Assembly: GCA_040766985.1 (NCBI GenBank)
Contig: JAXGPL010000006.1
Span: 70,667-134,666 of the forward strand
Direction of reading: 5' to 3'
DNA from: JAXGPL01 sp040766985
GTDB lineage: Bacteria > Bacillota > Sulfobacillia > JAUYEG01
DNA length: 64,000 bases
The stretch's first letter is position 1; each line of letters opens with the position of its first letter. Below the pieces are notes generated by a model that saw nothing but the letters and a program-made list of their open reading frames with translations, ran no database searches and was not told where the DNA came from. The translations under genes and the position numbers were made by a program. Positions 7,957 through 17,581 of this stretch are shown here, in pieces.

Positions 7957-9544
7957 TCAGCGGTCGAGACTCACCGTTACCACCCGGCCGACCCCGTCCC
8001 AACCAACGACAGCCCCGAGCCACTCGCCGATGTATCGCAACGGCACCATCGTGCGGTTATTCCCGAGCACCGGGACGGTATCCATGGCCCTCTCCTCGCC
8101 GTTGACCAGGGCCGTCCGGCCGGTCGATGGTCAGATGCAGCGTTGTTCCGTGCCGCACCAGCGTGACCAGCCTCGTTGCCTCATCCCAGGAAACCGACGC
8201 CCCCAACGCCTCGCCGATCGCGCGCAGCGGCACCATGGTTCTGCTGTTGCCGTCGATGTACGGCGCTGAGTCGAAGAAGATGGGTACGTTGTTGACGACC
8301 ACTCCGACCTCTGCAGTCCCCGGCGTCCCCGCACGGCCGTAGATCAGGTATTGCTCACGCTGCTTGCGGAAGGCTGCGAGCTCGGCGGCGTAGCGGGTTT
8401 CCATGGCCTCGGGGGAAAGCCGCTGCTCCAGCCACATGCCAACGCGATTGGTGCCCATGATCTTGTCGAACATGACCACGCTCGAACCGCTCTTGGGCAC
8501 GGTGAAGCTGTTGAGTTGCCGCGCGAAGGCCAGCGCGTAGAGGCCGGATTTGGCCGGGTTGAACGTGCGGTAGTTGGTGATCAGGAGGCGCACCCCGCCG
8601 GCGCTGCCGATGACCTCGGGGACGAAAAGCACCCCCGGCAGGTCGGTGCCGTTTAGCAGCTGTGCGAATCGGTCGGGGTCGATGCCCCGGCCGCCGATCC
8701 ACTTGAACTTGTCCTGCTGATAGATGCCCGTGCCCTCGCCGAGGCCGGTCGCCATGTAGCCAAAGACCGATTCGATGTCGGGGATGTTCGGAGACGTTGC
8801 CACCCACGGGAGCCCCGTGTCCTGCCAGACCATGTCGCGCGTGTATCCCTCCATCGGTACGACGGTCAGGGCCACGCCGATTTCGCGGTTGAAGAACCGC
8901 GCCAACTCGCCCACCGTCATCCCGTGTGCCATCGGAAGGTTGTCGACGCCAACGACTGTCTGGTACGCGTCCTCAAGCACCGGGGCATCGACGGTCTCGC
9001 CGCCGAGGGGATTCGGCCGATCGAGCACGACAACAGGCTTGCCATACTGCCGGCATGCTTTCATGGCGTAGTTTAGAGTCGAGATGTACGTGTAGGTCCG
9101 CGCCCCGATGTCCTGCACGTCGTATAGCAGCACGTCGATGCCCTGCAGCATGGCCGCGGTTGGCGTCCGGGTTGCTCCATAGAGGCTGTACACCGGAATG
9201 CCCAGCGTAGGGTGTGTGTACGATTGGACGTACTCGCCCGCGCTCGCCTTGCCGTCGATACCGTGCTCCGGGCCGTAGAGGGCGACCAGCTGGACGGTCG
9301 GGTCGGCCGCCAGCGCGTCGATGGTGCTCACGCCCTGGCTGTTGACCCCGCTCTGGTTGGTTACGAGGCCGACCCGCTTGCCCTCGATCAGGTGATGAAA
9401 CCGGCTGAACAACACCTCGTTGCCTAGCCTGAAGGCGGGCATAGCGGCGGCGCCGGACGATCCGGCTGCCGCAACTGCGGCGGGGGTTCCCAGGGAGATC
9501 AGCAGCAACACAGCGGTCAAGACGAGCACGAGTGGATGGCGCAT
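7957..9544 (-). CDS. namZ: NamZ-type exo-beta-N-acetylmuramidase (DUF1343) with copper-amine-oxidase-N-like domain; one frameshift
   Basis: A signal peptide (MRHPLVLVLTAVLLLISLG) is followed by a complete DUF1343 domain, about residues 40-400: KRVGLVTNQSGV, LYGPEHGIDG, LLYDVQDIGARTYTYIST, VVLDRPNPLGG, YQQDKFKWIGGRGIDP. These enzymes cleave terminal MurNAc from peptidoglycan fragments. The C-terminus is a Cu_amine_oxidN1-like stalk with two half repeats. In frame it ends at 8057 with a nonsense tail; shifting frame near 8110-8120 restores NNRTMVPLRYIGEWLGA to a TGA at 7957. One indel in a G/C run is the likely cause. The ribosome site AAAGGAG precedes the ATG. Confidence 0.85.
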
Positions 9545-9818
9545 GATTTCGCTCCTTTGGACAGGCCTGATAGCTATATCGACGTCGGGGGACGGGGTAG
9601 GGTTTCCGAAAAAGGGCTGTCGCTTTGCTGGAAACCCCTTTGAGCAGGAATGATTCGCCGCAGGCAGGGATAGGGCCTGCTGGGAATGGGTGGTGGTGGA
9701 CCCGCCATGGTGGGCGGCCGTCGAACAGATTTATCAGTAGACGCAAATTCTGTGTTGACAATCCGCTGTAATGGGTAAAGAATTGTGGCAGACACCACAC
9801 ATGTGAGGGGTCAGACCT
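9545..9818. promoter_or_regulatory. Divergent regulatory region between namZ and DUF2089 gene
   Basis: On the plus strand TTGACA (9755-9760), a 17-bp spacer and AAGAAT (9778-9783) form a plausible sigma-A promoter for the DUF2089 gene. On the minus strand the namZ leader carries an 8-bp inverted repeat (GGGTTTCC 9600-9607, GGAAACCC 9630-9637). No known riboswitch is recognised. Confidence 0.4.
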
Positions 9819-10193
9819 ATGCGCAAGGTCCTGGAGAAGTGCCCGACCTGTGATCAGCCCATGCACGTCACCCGGATGGCGTGCCCGAGCTGCGGTACGA
9901 GGGTCGAGGCTGAGTACGAGCCGTGTCCTTTCTGTTCACTGGAGCCTAAGCACAGCGAGTTCCTGCAAGCCTTTGTCAAGGCCAGAGGCAACATCAAGGA
10001 AATCGAGAGGGAGCTTGGGGTTTCGTATTCAACTGCCCGGTCCATGCTCGACGACCTGCTTGAGGCCATGGGTTACGACCCCGGGCTCACTAAAGCACTC
10101 GGGCCCAATCCGACGGAGCGAGAGATCATGGACGCCCTGGCGGAGCGGCGGATTACGCGAGAGCAGGCCTTAAGGCTGCTGGAGCGGAGGTAG
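9819..10193 (+). CDS. DUF2089-family zinc-ribbon/HTH protein
   Basis: A 124-residue protein with three CxxC pairs at the N-terminus (CPTCDQ, CPSCGT, CPFCSL), followed by a helix-turn-helix-like region (GNIKEIERELGVSYSTARSMLDDLLEAMGY). A small C-terminal helical tail follows (RRITREQALRLLERR). This is the DUF2089 arrangement; such proteins are thought to be DNA-binding regulators. It begins a two-gene unit with the next gene, which ends in a very similar tail. Confidence 0.88.
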   Translation: MRKVLEKCPTCDQPMHVTRMACPSCGTRVEAEYEPCPFCSLEPKHSEFLQAFVKARGNIKEIERELGVSYSTARSMLDDLLEAMGYDPGLTKALGPNPTEREIMDALAERRITREQALRLLERR

Positions 10194-10277
10194 GGCATAG
10201 CCGAGCCGTAGCTACATTAGAACATCACGGTTGCCCCCGGGTTGCCTCAATCATTCAAATCACGGAGGTGCCTGCAG

Positions 10278-11052
10278 ATGGAAGATCAGGTCGACCGCCT
10301 CATATATCTGCTAGAAGAGCTTGGCCGCCAGGCGGAGGAGCGGCTGATGACCTACCCGATGCACCATAGCAGTACCGTCCACTTGATTCTGGGCAAGTTA
10401 TTCAACGATTACGTAAGCCAGCTACGCGAGTCCTCCGGCGAAGGGCTCGTTAGCATTCTCGACGAGGTTGCGATCCCCGACGACGATGCGGGCGTTGAGG
10501 CCATGGTCAGCGAGATCGCCCTTCGCGCACGGCAGATAGCTGCGGAGCTGCGGTATCAAGAGTGGCAGGCTGCCGAGGGCGACGAGGAGGGCCGCGAGGA
10601 TTGGGCGGACGCCCTCATCCGGCTCGCCGAGGCCGGGGTGGACACCGACGACCTTATCAACTCCACCGACGTTCTGATGGCCGGTCGCGGCGTGGACCGC
10701 GCCTGGGTGGACCGGATAGTCAAGCTGGCCTGCGCCGGGATCGACGTAGACGACCTGATTACGAACCTGGCCTATCGCCGGCCGCCACAGGGGCCCTTTC
10801 ACCGTCATCCTCGGGCCCTCGCCCGCCGCGTGGACCGCGGTTTCCGAGGGGGAACGCATCGCGATCTCTGTCGTCGGCGACCCGCGGGGAACGCGCGTCT
10901 ACAGGGGCGGAGACCCCGCCGGGACAAACGACGCAGCGGCGGCGGAGAAGTCGGAAGAGGCCCGGGCGTGGCGGGTTGACCTGCTGTCGCGCGTCGAGAA
11001 GGGCGAGATTACGCCGGAGGAGGCCGTGGAGCTACTCAAGCAGGGTGAGTAG
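10278..11052 (+). CDS. Hypothetical acidic helical protein with C-terminal SHOCT-like tail; one frameshift
   Basis: ATG at 10278 behind ACGGAGGTG. The first about 170 residues are acidic and helical (MEDQVDRLIYLLEELGRQAE, and two related blocks GVDTDDLINS and GIDVDDLITN). After AYRRPPQGP the original frame turns basic and ends at 10979. Moving frame near 10790 restores FTVILGPSPAAWTAVSEGER and a helical tail EKGEITPEEAVELLKQGE ending at the TAG at 11050. A single indel in CAGGGGCCC explains this. The tail resembles that of the adjacent DUF2089 protein, so the two probably work together. Function unknown. Confidence 0.6.
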
Positions 11053-11237
11053 GGCAGGCTACCGGCCCGGGGTCGGGATCTCGCAGCCCGCTGGCAGGAC
11101 CCGCCGCCTTACGCAAGAATGCCTTCGTGAGTCGTATGAGCGCAGCGTGGGACCACGTACTTAACGTGGTCCCGCCGCGCCAGACCGGCGACACCGCTAA
11201 CCAGCGAGCAGCGAACCTCTGTCAGGGGGAACAGGAA

Positions 11238-12550
11238 TTGACCAAGCAGGAACTCAAGAACGAGGTCTGTGCGGCGATCGATGCCAAAGCCGCGGAGATC
11301 ATCGCCTTCGCGGACGACATCTTCGCGCACCCGGAGTTGGGGTACAAGGAGTTCCGGACGGCGGGGAAAGTCGCCGAGAAGTTCGATGCCCTCGGCCTGA
11401 CTTATCAGAAAGGAATCGGCATCACCGGTCTCAAGTCCCGCGTCAAGGGGCGGCCCGGTGGTCCGACCGTATGCGTGCTCGGCGAGCTGGATTCGGTCCT
11501 CTGCCCGGGCCATCCCAATGCCGACCCGCAGACCGGCGCAGCCCATTCGTGCGGGCACAACGCCCAGCTTGCGGCAGTGCTCGGCGTGGCGTATGGTTTC
11601 CTCGGCGCCAAGGCGATGGAGCAGTTGGCCGGTGACCTGGTCCTGGTCGCCGTCCCGGCTGAGGAATACGTCGAGATCGAATACCGCTCCAAACTGCGCC
11701 GCGAGGGCAAGATCAGATTCCTGGGCGGCAAGCAGCAGTTCATCCTCGAGGGCGCCTTCGACGACGTGGACATGGCCATGATGATGCACTCGATGGTCCC
11801 TGCGGCCGGCTCCAAGGTCAAGATGGGCGTCGGCGGGACGAGCAACGGTTTCGTGGGCAAGTTCGTCAAGTACAAAGGCAAAGAGGCCCACTCGGGCGGC
11901 GCGCCACACGCCGGCGTCAATGCACTCAATGCGGCCATGCTCGGTCTGATGGGCATCCACGCCCAGCGGGAGACGTTGCAGGACGATGACACCATCCGCA
12001 TCCACCCGATCATCACCAAGGGCGGCGACCTCGTGAACATCGTCCCGGCCGACGTCCGCATCGAAACCTACGTCCGCGGCAAACGCATGCCTGCGATCAT
12101 CGACGCCGCCAGGAAGGTCGACCGTGCGCTGCGCGCAGGGGCCATGGCGGTCGGGGCTGAGGTGGAGATCGAGACCCTTCCCGGCTACCTGCCGCGGAAT
12201 CCGCGCCCGAGTTTGACGGCCTCAACGAATCCAACGCCGAAGCCCTGCTTGGGACGGGCACCGTCGAATGGGCCGGCCACAGCACCGGGTCGGGCGACAT
12301 GGGCGACGTGTCAAGCATCATGCCGGTTGCGACGTTACGCGTCGGCGGCATCACCGGCGAGGGCCACTCGGAGACATGGCGCGTCGTTGACAAGGAACTG
12401 GCGTACGTCGTGCCCGCCAAGGTGATGGCAATGACTGTGATCGACCTGCTCTGGGACGGGGCGGCCAAGGCCAGGGAGATCATCGGCGAGTACAAGCCGC
12501 CTTACACTAAGGAAACCTACCTCGCGATGTGGGAGGATCTGCTCAAGTAG
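11238..12550 (+). CDS. M20-family amidohydrolase (AbgB/peptidase M20D type); one frameshift
   Basis: The likely start is TTG 11238 behind CAGGGGGA; the frame upstream is not conserved. It shows the M20 metal motifs (GELDSVL, HSCGHNAQLA, AVPAEEYVE) and the dimerisation domain (GKEAHSGGAPHAGVNALNA). The frame breaks near 12205, after IETLPGYLP. The next frame continues with EFDGLNESNAEALL, STGSGDMGDVSSIMP and GHSETWRVVDKELA to the stop at 12550. Combined length about 437 residues fits the aminobenzoyl-glutamate hydrolase/amidohydrolase group. It probably removes an acyl group from an amino acid or peptide. Confidence 0.82.
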
Positions 12551-13189
12551 TGTTGGGGCGAGCGTCCCCCGTCCGTCCGTCACGCCGGCCTGGCAGTGCT
12601 CGAGTTGCGAGGCCGGCGGGGTTTCTCCGGGCTCGGCTCTGATCCTGATAGGCGGATCATCGGTTGGAGCTTGAGCCAAGCGTCTGTCGAGAGGTTATTG
12701 CAGGACGCGCCGCAACCTATCCGCGATGCTGATCGTGCGCCTCGGACGACGGAGGAAGCCTGGGCGTGAGGAAATGCATGGGCTGTGCCTAACTGAGACT
12801 AAGGGGCTTAACTGGCGCATGGGTGATCGCCCATATCTGCGGCCGAACTCCCAACTCAAGCCTATTGGCCACCTCCAGGTGGAATGTGGGTGGCACATAC
12901 AGAACCATTCGCCTGTCCTGCGCCGCTTACCTCTTCCGAGAGCGAAGGGTTCTCCGAACCTGCCGTTGCTTTTACTTCCCGATGCGGATCCTCCCCGGGA
13001 GACACGCCCTTCTTGCCGGCCATTCCCAACCACCTCCTGGGATCCAGAGTAGCTCCTCAGCTAACGCAATTGTTGGAAATTGAGACATAAAGGCAATGTC
13101 CGGGACAGCTGACAGGGGCTCAGGCCGCATCCTATCGAACAGAAGCTCTGTAGTCCGTGTTGCGCGATCATCGTCAGGGTGGGGCTAGG
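12551..13189. other. 639-bp intergenic region with a possible small minus-strand ORF
   Basis: An inverted repeat GCCGGCCT/AGGCCGGC (12584-12591, 12610-12617) follows the M20 gene and could be a terminator without a T tract. On the minus strand an AGGAGGTGG ribosome-site match precedes an ATG at 13023 that opens a short frame (MAGKKGVSPGEDPHREV). It stops near 12860, and a neighbouring frame continues as YVPPTFHLEVANRLELG. I recognise no family, and this could be a degraded gene. The remainder shows no feature. Confidence 0.3.
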
Positions 13190-14374
13190 ATGCCAGCCCC
13201 AGGTAGTCACAAATGGGCGTTCAAGTCTCGCTTCAGGTCCGGTGCTTACGGCCCCGGCGGTTCGGCGAAGGCGGTTGAGCGCGTCAGACAGGCTGTTTCG
13301 GAGGTCAAGGCAGTCGCCGGCCGGGATCCGGTTCTGGCGGCAGAAGGCGCGGTGACGTTTCTGGAGCGGGTTTCCGGGGCGCTGGAGCATGTCGACAGCT
13401 CGTCAGGTGCCATTGGCAATGCCGTGAACAAGGCGATTGAGGAGCTTGTCCCGATTATCTCTGCAGCGCCGGCCGATCTGCCCACGCGCAGGGCGTGGCT
13501 CGAGCGCCTGTATGCGGCCCACGAGATGGACGGGATCCCGTACATCGAGTTGCTGGGCGAGTGTTGGGGCGATTTGTGCGCGTCGCCGGAACTTGCATCC
13601 GAATGGGCGGATCAGACGACTGGGGTGACGCGCATGGTTCTGCGGCCGGACCGCCAGCCCGGCGAGTTCTACCACGGCACAATCATCTGCCTGAGCAGCC
13701 TGTACAGTGCGGGGCGATTTCAGGAGGTCGTTGATCTGCTCAGCAGGGGAACCTTTTGGACGTATTGCAGGTGGGCAGCCCGGGCGCTCGTTGCCTTGGG
13801 TCGCAAGGCCGAAGCCATCCGCTATGCGGAAACCTTCCGTGGACCCTACGTGAGCGACACCCAGATCGACAAGTTCTGCGAAAGCGTATTGCTATCATCT
13901 GGCCTGGTCGACGAAGCCTACCGCCGGTACGGGCTGACCGCCACGCGGCGCCAGACCTACCTTGCGACGTTCCGCGCCGTGGCCAAGAAATACCCCCACA
14001 AGGATCCTGCCGAGGTTCTGGCCGATCTGGCTGCGACCACGCCCGGCTCGGAGGGCAAATGGTTCGCGGCTGCAGTGTCCGTTGGGTTGTACGACCAAGC
14101 CCTTGACCTGGCCCGGCGCTCGCCACCGGATCCGATGGTGCTATCGCGTGCCGCGGACAAGCACAAGGAAACACGCCCCTCATTCGCCATGGAGGCAGGC
14201 CTGCTGGCCGTCAAGTGGATGGCGGCCGGGTACGGCTGGGAGCTTACCGTGATGGATGTGGTGACGGCATGTCGTCGCGCCATTGTGGCGGCAGCAAATG
14301 TCGGGGCTGAGGAGCAGGCACGGCGGCAGATACTGGAGTATCTGGCGGACGCGCGGGGATTACGGTTGAGATGA
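13190..14374 (+). CDS. Hypothetical alpha-helical (TPR-like) protein
   Basis: A 394-residue protein from the ATG at 13190 (GGTGGGG upstream). It is helical throughout, with repeat-like pairs such as RFQEVVDLLSRGTFWTYCRW, RALVALGRKAEAIRYAETF and VGLYDQALDLARRSPPDP, which suggest tetratricopeptide-like solenoid packing. No catalytic motif, signal peptide or membrane segment is visible. It is convergent with the restriction-endonuclease remnant. No named family is recognised with certainty. Confidence 0.65.
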   Translation: MPAPGSHKWAFKSRFRSGAYGPGGSAKAVERVRQAVSEVKAVAGRDPVLAAEGAVTFLERVSGALEHVDSSSGAIGNAVNKAIEELVPIISAAPADLPTRRAWLERLYAAHEMDGIPYIELLGECWGDLCASPELASEWADQTTGVTRMVLRPDRQPGEFYHGTIICLSSLYSAGRFQEVVDLLSRGTFWTYCRWAARALVALGRKAEAIRYAETFRGPYVSDTQIDKFCESVLLSSGLVDEAYRRYGLTATRRQTYLATFRAVAKKYPHKDPAEVLADLAATTPGSEGKWFAAAVSVGLYDQALDLARRSPPDPMVLSRAADKHKETRPSFAMEAGLLAVKWMAAGYGWELTVMDVVTACRRAIVAAANVGAEEQARRQILEYLADARGLRLR

Positions 14375-14433
14375 GTGAGTTGGATTGCGCGGTCGGTTGG
14401 GGTAATAGAAACGACAGCGTCCAACGAGCATCG

Positions 14434-14903
14434 CTAGAGGTCGATGCCGACGACGTAAATAGGTGCTGAAACGACCGCGTGGTAACCACGTACACGCCGA
14501 CGTCAATCTTGTCTATTCCCGAATACGAAGCCACCTGGAACTTAAGCAGGTCGATGCCGATGAATGACGAATGCCCGAACTCCACCTCGACCCCAATGCG
14601 GCTCTTGAGGAAGTCCATCTTGGCACTTGGGTCTTTCGGCTCATCAAACACCGGTGGTTGGGACTGCCACCCGTGAAGCACGAAGGCTTCCTGCAGAACC
14701 TCGTTGAAGCGCGGCCGAGACAACTCCGAAAGATCCCGTGGCGACTGGAGGATCGACTCGACTTCGTGCTTTACCGCCAGGTTGCTGTTGAGGACCTGGT
14801 CGGCGAAGCGGTAGCTGAAGGTCTGGAGGCGGATCCTGCTGGCCACGGTGTCAAGCCCCCAAGCATCGGGTTGTTGTGCAATGCTTAGAGCAACATTCGC
14901 CAA
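14434..14903 (-). pseudogene. BstYI/BglII-family restriction endonuclease remnant
   Basis: From a TTG start at 14903 (GGAGGAAGGGA upstream) the protein follows the BstYI/BglII-type fold: RFNEVLQEAFVLHGWQSQP, then the catalytic block DFLKSRIGVEVEFGHSSF with D...E.E, then KFQVASYSGIDKIDVGVYVV. About 25-30 residues normally linking this to the C-terminus are missing. A neighbouring frame then gives the family's final strand, VVSAPIYVVGIDL, followed by TAG at 14434. The uncorrected frame runs on to 14244 as low-complexity sequence. No methyltransferase gene is nearby, which fits an inactive relic; a collapsed assembly cannot be excluded. Confidence 0.75.
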
Positions 14904-15011
14904 TCCCTTCCTCCAGTGGTGAGTCCCTGGAGGGTGCTGCCCTTGCGACGCTGAATCCTCAGGTGGTTAGCGCTCTGATTGACCAACCTTCTTCCTTGGG
15001 AGGCGACCCCC

Positions 15012-16673
15012 ATGCCCACCATCCCCTTCAACCGATACGCACTCTACTCCGAACTGACCGACTACCTCAAAGCCCTCGCCCAGGAGCACCCCAACCTCGT
15101 CAAGCTCGACTCCATGGGCAAGAGCTACGAGGGACGCGACATCTGGATGCTTACCATCACGGACTCATCCACCGGCCCGGCCGCCGACAAGCCGGCCATG
15201 TACGTCGACGGCAACATCCACGCCGGCGAGGTCACGGCGTCGATGACGTGCCTCTATGCGGTCAACCATCTGGTTTCCGGGTTTGGCACCGACGAGCGCA
15301 TTACTGCCCTGCTGCGCCGCCGCGCCTTCTACATCGCCCCACGCGTAAACCCGGACGGGGCGGAACTCTACCTCACGACGCCGACTATGCTCCGCAGCAG
15401 CGTGCGCATCTGGCCTGACCAGCGGCTCGCCGAGCTTCCCGGACTTCATCCGGCGGACATCGACGGAGACGGTTTCATATTGGAGATGCGTGTCCGCGAC
15501 GACGAGTTGGGCGAATGGAAGGTCAGCGACCGCGATCCCCGCCTGATGGTCCACCGGCGGCCCGACGAGCGCGGCGGCCCCTACTACCGCATCTACCCGG
15601 AAGGCGAAATCAGGGAGTACCGGGGCAAGCCGTTCGAGATCCGGCCGGTGCCGTTCGGCCTGGACATGAACCGCAACTTCCCGTCCAACTGGCACCCCGC
15701 GCTGCGCGGCGGCGGCGAGTACCCGGCGCAGGAGCCGGAGACGCGGGCGATCGTCGACTTCATCTTGGGCCACCCCAATATCGGAGGACTGCTGGCGTTC
15801 CATACATCCGGCGGCATCCTGTTCCGGGCGCCGTACGGCTATACCGACGCGCAAATGGACCCCGAGGACCTGCGCCTGACACTGGAGATCGGGCTGCTGG
15901 GCACGCAGGATTCGGGCTACCCGGAGCAGATGTCCGGCGGTACCTACGGCTCGACGATCGTCGAGTGGGCCTACGAGCACCGCGGGATCATCGGCTATAC
16001 GCCGGAGCTGTGGGACATGGCGGGCCGCGCGGGCCTGAGCCGTGATGAGGTCCAGAGGGCCAAGACCCGCGAGCAGCGCGAGGCTATCGAGCTCAAGCTG
16101 CTGACCTGGAACGACCGCGAGCTGGCGGGCAAGGGGTTCTTCCCCTGGAAACCCTTCCACCACCCCCAGCTCGGCCCCGTCGAGATCGGCGGCTGGAACC
16201 CCAAGTTCGTGCGCCAGAACCCGCCCCCGAACTTCCTCGAGCAGGAGTGCCACAAGAACGCCATGTTCGTGCTGCGCCACGCGGCCGCGCTGCCGGAGGT
16301 GGCCATCTTGAGCTGACCGTGGACCGCATCGGCGAAACCGACGCCTACAAGGTCTCCGCCCTGGTGTGTAACCGGCTTCCTGCCGACCTGTATCTGCAAC
16401 AAGGGCCGCCAGCCTGGCGTGGTCAAGGCGGACCGCGTGCGGATCGAGTTGCCGGAGGTGGCAGTTGGTTTCCGGGGAGAAGGAGCAGGAGATCGGCTAC
16501 CTCGACGGCTTCAGCGCCGGGCAACGGACCGGGTGGGCAGGGCGCAGCCGGGCAGTCGAGTGTGAGGGTGGAGTGGGTGGTGCAGGGCCCCGGGGCCGCA
16601 ACCCGGCGCCCGAGCCCAGCGTGAAGGTCATTTCCAGCAGGGCGGGCGCGCGATCCAGGCACTCTTTGCCTAG
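15012..16673 (+). CDS. M14-family zinc carboxypeptidase; 3' part broken by several frameshifts
   Basis: ATG at 15012 behind GGGAGGCGA. An intact frame of 434 residues to 16316 has the M14 zinc ligands (DGNIHAGEV), the substrate Arg/Asn region (GLDMNRNFPSNW), the third ligand AFHTSGG and the catalytic Glu in IGYTPELWD. No signal peptide is seen. The reading continues past 16307 in other frames: ELTVDRIGETDAYKVSALV, then VVKADRVRIELPE, then VSGEKEQEIGYLDGFSAG, then VRVEWVVQGPG, then SVKVISSRAG, ending GRAIQALFA at 16673. The C-terminal beta-sandwich-like extension is therefore real but split by at least four indels. Confidence 0.85.
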
Positions 16674-16698
16674 GACGCCGGCTCAAGCGTCGATGAAA

Positions 16699-16725
16699 CG
16701 CCGGGAAGGCTAAGGCCTCCCGGCG
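16699..16725. terminator. Hairpin between convergent M14 and Uma2 genes
   Basis: CGCCGGGAAGGC-TAA-GGCCTCCCGGCG forms a near-perfect GC-rich stem between the two convergent genes. No long T tract follows on either strand. It likely acts as a shared terminator or a processing hairpin. Confidence 0.6.
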
Positions 16726-16741
16726 TAAACTCCTCGGGTCC

Positions 16742-17344
16742 CTACAACAACTCGGACACTCGATAGCCACATCCGGCAACAGCCGGCTCTTGACCCTCTC
16801 GCCGGCGGCATATACCCCGATGGTGACCAACTCAGCTTGCCCAGACAATCACCCCGCCGGGCCGGCCACCTCGACCGTCCCAGCCTCGATATCCACGAGC
16901 CAGTACTCACGCACGCCGTACTGCGCGTAAAGCCGGCGCTTGGTCTGGCGGTCCCATTGTGCGGTGGACGGGGATAGGATCTCGACGACGAGGTCTCGGC
17001 GCGCCCGAGATATTGGCCCGGCCGACGATACCGATGTTGTCGGCCGCCACAAACATCAGGTCCGGCTGTACCACGTCGTGACTGCTCAGAACTACGTCCA
17101 CCGGCGCCCGGCAAACCTTGCCGCGTCCTGTTGCCTGGTAGCCAGGTCATATGGCAGCCGCTCCAGCCTTTGCGCTACATCGTGGTGCGCGATGGTCGGC
17201 GCGTCCATCCGCCGCAGTGCCCCCTCGACAAGCTCATAGCGCTCTGCCGGGCGGGGTCTCCCGGTAATCCTCATACGTTAGCAGGCCGTGGTTGGCGGAG
17301 TACCTACGGGCGGTTTCACGGGCCAGCTTACCTAGGTCTTGCAT
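16742..17344 (-). pseudogene. Uma2-family (DUF820) endonuclease, frameshifted
   Basis: ATG at 17344 behind GGAGGTTTCCGC opens MQDLGKLARETARRYSANHG. The product then passes through different frames: YELVEGALRRMDAPTIAHHD, VDVVLSSHDVVQPDLMFVAA, DLVVEILSPSTAQWDRQTKR with YAQYGVREYWLVD, then YAAGERVKSRLLPDV, and a final SELL stop at 16742. These are classic Uma2 restriction-endonuclease-fold segments (the VxExLSPSx core is intact). At least four indels interrupt the gene. It may be true decay or poor consensus quality. Confidence 0.75.
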
Positions 17345-17518
17345 CGCGGAAACCTCCTCGATAACCCGACGACCCCAAGGGCAATGCCCACGGGGAAATG
17401 GGGCAGCGGCTGTACCGACAGGTTACCACCAATGGGAGAAAGAGGCAACCAGCCTGCTCCGACATAGAGGGTCATCTCCCGGCTCGCAGCTCTCGTACCG
17501 GTGCACCGCGAACGCAAA

Positions 17519-17549
17519 GGACCCCCGGCCAGCGCCGGAGGCCCCTTCG
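17519..17549 (-). terminator. Probable terminator of SLH gene
   Basis: On the minus strand GGGGCCTCCGGC-GCT-GGCCGGGGGTCC forms an imperfect hairpin followed by TTTGCG, about 35 bp after the SLH gene stop. The T tract is short. Confidence 0.45.
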
Positions 17550-17581
17550 CATCTCAATCAGCCCGCGCTTACGCGGCCTGC

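Noticed and set aside
15165..16280. 371-codon minus-strand frame opposite the M14 gene
   Set aside because: Shadow of the M14 zinc-peptidase coding sequence.
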